In this document: in pieces, positions 62,656 through 64,000 of the stretch
Layout: each line of letters begins with the position of its first letter
Position numbering within the stretch: position 1 is the stretch's first letter
Origin: SFDP01 sp051891855
GTDB lineage: Bacteria > Bacillota > Clostridia > Lachnospirales > Lachnospiraceae
Direction: 5' to 3'
NCBI GenBank assembly: GCA_051891855.1
Contig: JBJFFP010000024.1
Location: 55,567 to 119,566 of the forward strand
Length of the DNA stretch: 64,000 nucleotides
The notes under the pieces: generated by a model
Databases searched by the model: none
Seen by the model: only the letters and a program-made list of their open reading frames with translations
What the model was told of the DNA's origin: nothing
Position numbers and translations under genes: made by a program

Positions 62656-64000
62656 TTTCCTTTTTCTACCTTGGTTTCAGTGGCTTTTCCTCCCTCCACC
62701 CGGTAAATTATATCACAGTTTTCAATGGTTCTTAATCGATGAGCAATAATGATCAGTGTCTTCTTTCCATGGAACTTATCGATTGCCTCCATAATGGCAG
62801 TCTCCGTTTCCGTATCCAATGCGGAAGTGGCCTCATCAAAGACCAGAATTTCCGGATTATGATAGAGAGCCCTGGCAATACCGATCCTCTGCCTTTGCCC
62901 TCCGGAAATACGCACTCCCCGTTCCCCTACGGAAGTATCCAGCCCCTCCGGGAGCTGCTCCACAAACTCCTTCATCTGTGCCTCCTCCAGTACCTGCCAG
63001 ATTCGTTCATCATCAATCTCTCCCCGGTTTACACCAAAGGCAATATTATCCCGAATAGGATCGTCGGTGAGGTAAATAGCCTGGGGAATATAGCCGATAT
63101 GGCTCAGCCAGTCTGCATAATTATCCATTACATTTTTACCGCCGCAGGTAACACTTCCTCCCTGAATATCCAAAAGCCCCAGCAGAATATCCACCGCCGT
63201 GGTTTTTCCTGCCCCGGAGGGCCCTACGATTCCCACGGAAGCTCCCACCGGAATCTCCATATCAGCCTGATCCAGGACCAGCTTTGTGGTATTGGGATAG
63301 GCATAGGTCACCTGCTTCAGGCAGATACTGTCTTTAACCGAAATGGGTTCTCCCGCTTTTTTGCTACTGCTGCCTGCCCTTCTTTCCTCCTTATAGTCTC
63401 TGAAATCCACGTTTTCATAAACATAATCCACACTGGGAGCAAAGAAAGCAATATTGGTCAGATGGGTATTGATTCGATTTACACTGGGCATCAGACGGAT
63501 GGCTGCCACCGCAAAGGCCATAATCTGGGTGGCCAGCTCACTGATTTCCTTTCCTAAGATAATGCTTACCGCCATATAGGACAAAAGACCGCAGATACAA
63601 ATGGTCTCGATCAGCAGTCTGGGGGCATTGTTAAATACCACATATTTACTGTTTAGGTCAGCTGCCTTTAAGGAGTATTGGGAAAAATTATCCACAAAAA
63701 ACTGCTCCTTATGAAGCACCTTCACATCCTTGATTCCAAAAATAGACTGATTTCTCCATTTCCCCATTCTGGCCTGAATAGCCTGATTTTCCTGCCCCAA
63801 AACATTCAGTTTAGGCTTCACCACCTTGACGATTAAGGTAGTCATAAACAGTAAAATTGCCGCAATGACAATGGTCATTACCGGATCCACCACCAAAAGC
63901 ACGAGACACAGAAAAAAGGCCACCACCATTTCCGTCATCAGCTGGATAAATTCCATAAGAACAGTAAACATCTTGGGCACATCGCTGTCTACCGTCCGAA
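62652..64000 (-). CDS. ABC-type exporter, MsbA/PglK-like (5' end cut by window edge)
   Basis: The frame stays open through the window edge, so the N-terminal part of the membrane domain is missing; an in-frame GTG at 63980 is not the start. The visible part has four membrane segments of the permease domain, then a complete ATPase with GPSGAGKTT (Walker A), ISGGQRQRIGIARAL (signature), ILVFDEATSALD (Walker B) and IIAHRL (H-loop). The single-chain permease-ATPase layout is that of PglK/MsbA flippases of lipid-linked oligosaccharides. It starts the visible part of the operon. Confidence 0.9.
   Translation of the reverse strand, partial: RTVDSDVPKMFTVLMEFIQLMTEMVVAFFLCLVLLVVDPVMTIVIAAILLFMTTLIVKVVKPKLNVLGQENQAIQARMGKWRNQSIFGIKDVKVLHKEQFFVDNFSQYSLKAADLNSKYVVFNNAPRLLIETICICGLLSYMAVSIILGKEISELATQIMAFAVAAIRLMPSVNRINTHLTNIAFFAPSVDYVYENVDFRDYKEERRAGSSSKKAGEPISVKDSICLKQVTYAYPNTTKLVLDQADMEIPVGASVGIVGPSGAGKTTAVDILLGLLDIQGGSVTCGGKNVMDNYADWLSHIGYIPQAIYLTDDPIRDNIAFGVNRGEIDDERIWQVLEEAQMKEFVEQLPEGLDTSVGERGVRISGGQRQRIGIARALYHNPEILVFDEATSALDTETETAIMEAIDKFHGKKTLIIIAHRLRTIENCDIIYRVEGGKATETKVEKGK

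Noticed and set aside
62739..63557. 272-codon plus-strand frame
   Set aside because: It is the mirror of the ABC transporter ATPase domain, whose motifs on the minus strand are complete.
1..64000. tRNA, rRNA, CRISPR array or integrase/attachment site
   Set aside because: No cloverleaf-like, rRNA-like or regularly spaced repeat sequence was noticed on reading, and no integrase gene was found; a tRNAscan and a repeat finder would settle this.

Overview
The window looks like part of a very large surface/exopolysaccharide biosynthesis region of a low-to-mid GC, spore-former-type Firmicute, most likely a Lachnospiraceae-like Clostridium relative. This rests on strong AGGAGG-type ribosome sites, promoters of the TTGACA-17-TATAAT kind, and gene families typical of clostridial capsule loci (DUF2142, DUF2304, DUF6056-like, GtrII-like, polysaccharide pyruvyl transferases, FrhB-type proteins). 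The species assignment is inference. No rRNA, tRNA, CRISPR array or intact insertion sequence was seen. No gap between genes exceeds 300 bases; the largest is 259 bases (25725-25983) and holds a glycosyltransferase relic and a promoter.

Layout, following transcription (almost everything is on the minus strand, right to left). (A) 56.3-64.0 kb: an ABC-type exporter (cut by the window edge), a Wzy-like polymerase, two GT2 enzymes, a pyruvyl transferase, a GH105-type hydrolase and a GT11 fucosyltransferase. (B) 48.9-56.3 kb: two adjacent DUF6056-like membrane proteins, a Wzx-type flippase, then from a good internal promoter a second polymerase with an extra C-terminal domain, and a radical SAM protein. 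(C) 45.8-48.9 kb: an AT-rich trio of epimerase, GT4 and GT2. (D) 29.2-45.7 kb: from a second good promoter, a hexapeptide acetyltransferase, a third polymerase, a GT4-GT26 fusion, membrane proteins, several GT2/GT4 enzymes, FdtA/FdtB/GNAT enzymes for a 3-amino-3,6-dideoxyhexose, a second pyruvyl transferase and UDP-glucose dehydrogenase. (E) 20.4-29.2 kb: AT-rich DNA with a DUF6056-like protein, a transposase-like relic, a GT-B enzyme, a GT2 relic, a second Wzx flippase, an FrhB-type iron-sulfur protein, an SGNH-CitC-type fusion and an aldo/keto reductase; its left edge cuts into the 3' remnant of a lost gene. (F) 7.3-20.3 kb: a GtrII-like protein, an FAD oxidoreductase, a self-promoted AAA-ATPase/nuclease-like gene, and GtrA/GtrB-type genes with GTs and an aminotransferase. 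(G) 4.3-7.3 kb: two GT-C membrane proteins on the plus strand. (H) 1-4.1 kb: a GT-C-like membrane protein followed by an MBOAT/SGNH-like O-acylation pair.

Read together, the genes make nucleotide sugars (UDP-glucuronate, probably dTDP-Fuc3N(Ac)-like sugars, epimerised UDP-sugars), assemble repeat units on a lipid carrier with about 16 cytoplasmic GT2/GT4/GT11/GT-B enzymes, flip and polymerise them, and decorate them outside the membrane by GtrA/GtrB/GT-C systems, acylation and pyruvylation. Three polymerases and three exporters suggest several polysaccharide systems stacked end to end and reshuffled by transfer, not one linear pathway. The most unusual items are the SGNH-CitC-type fusion in its redox cassette, the GT4-GT26 fusion, the polymerase with a loop-bearing tail, four divergent DUF6056-like paralogues, and the gene relics that mark recombination joints.
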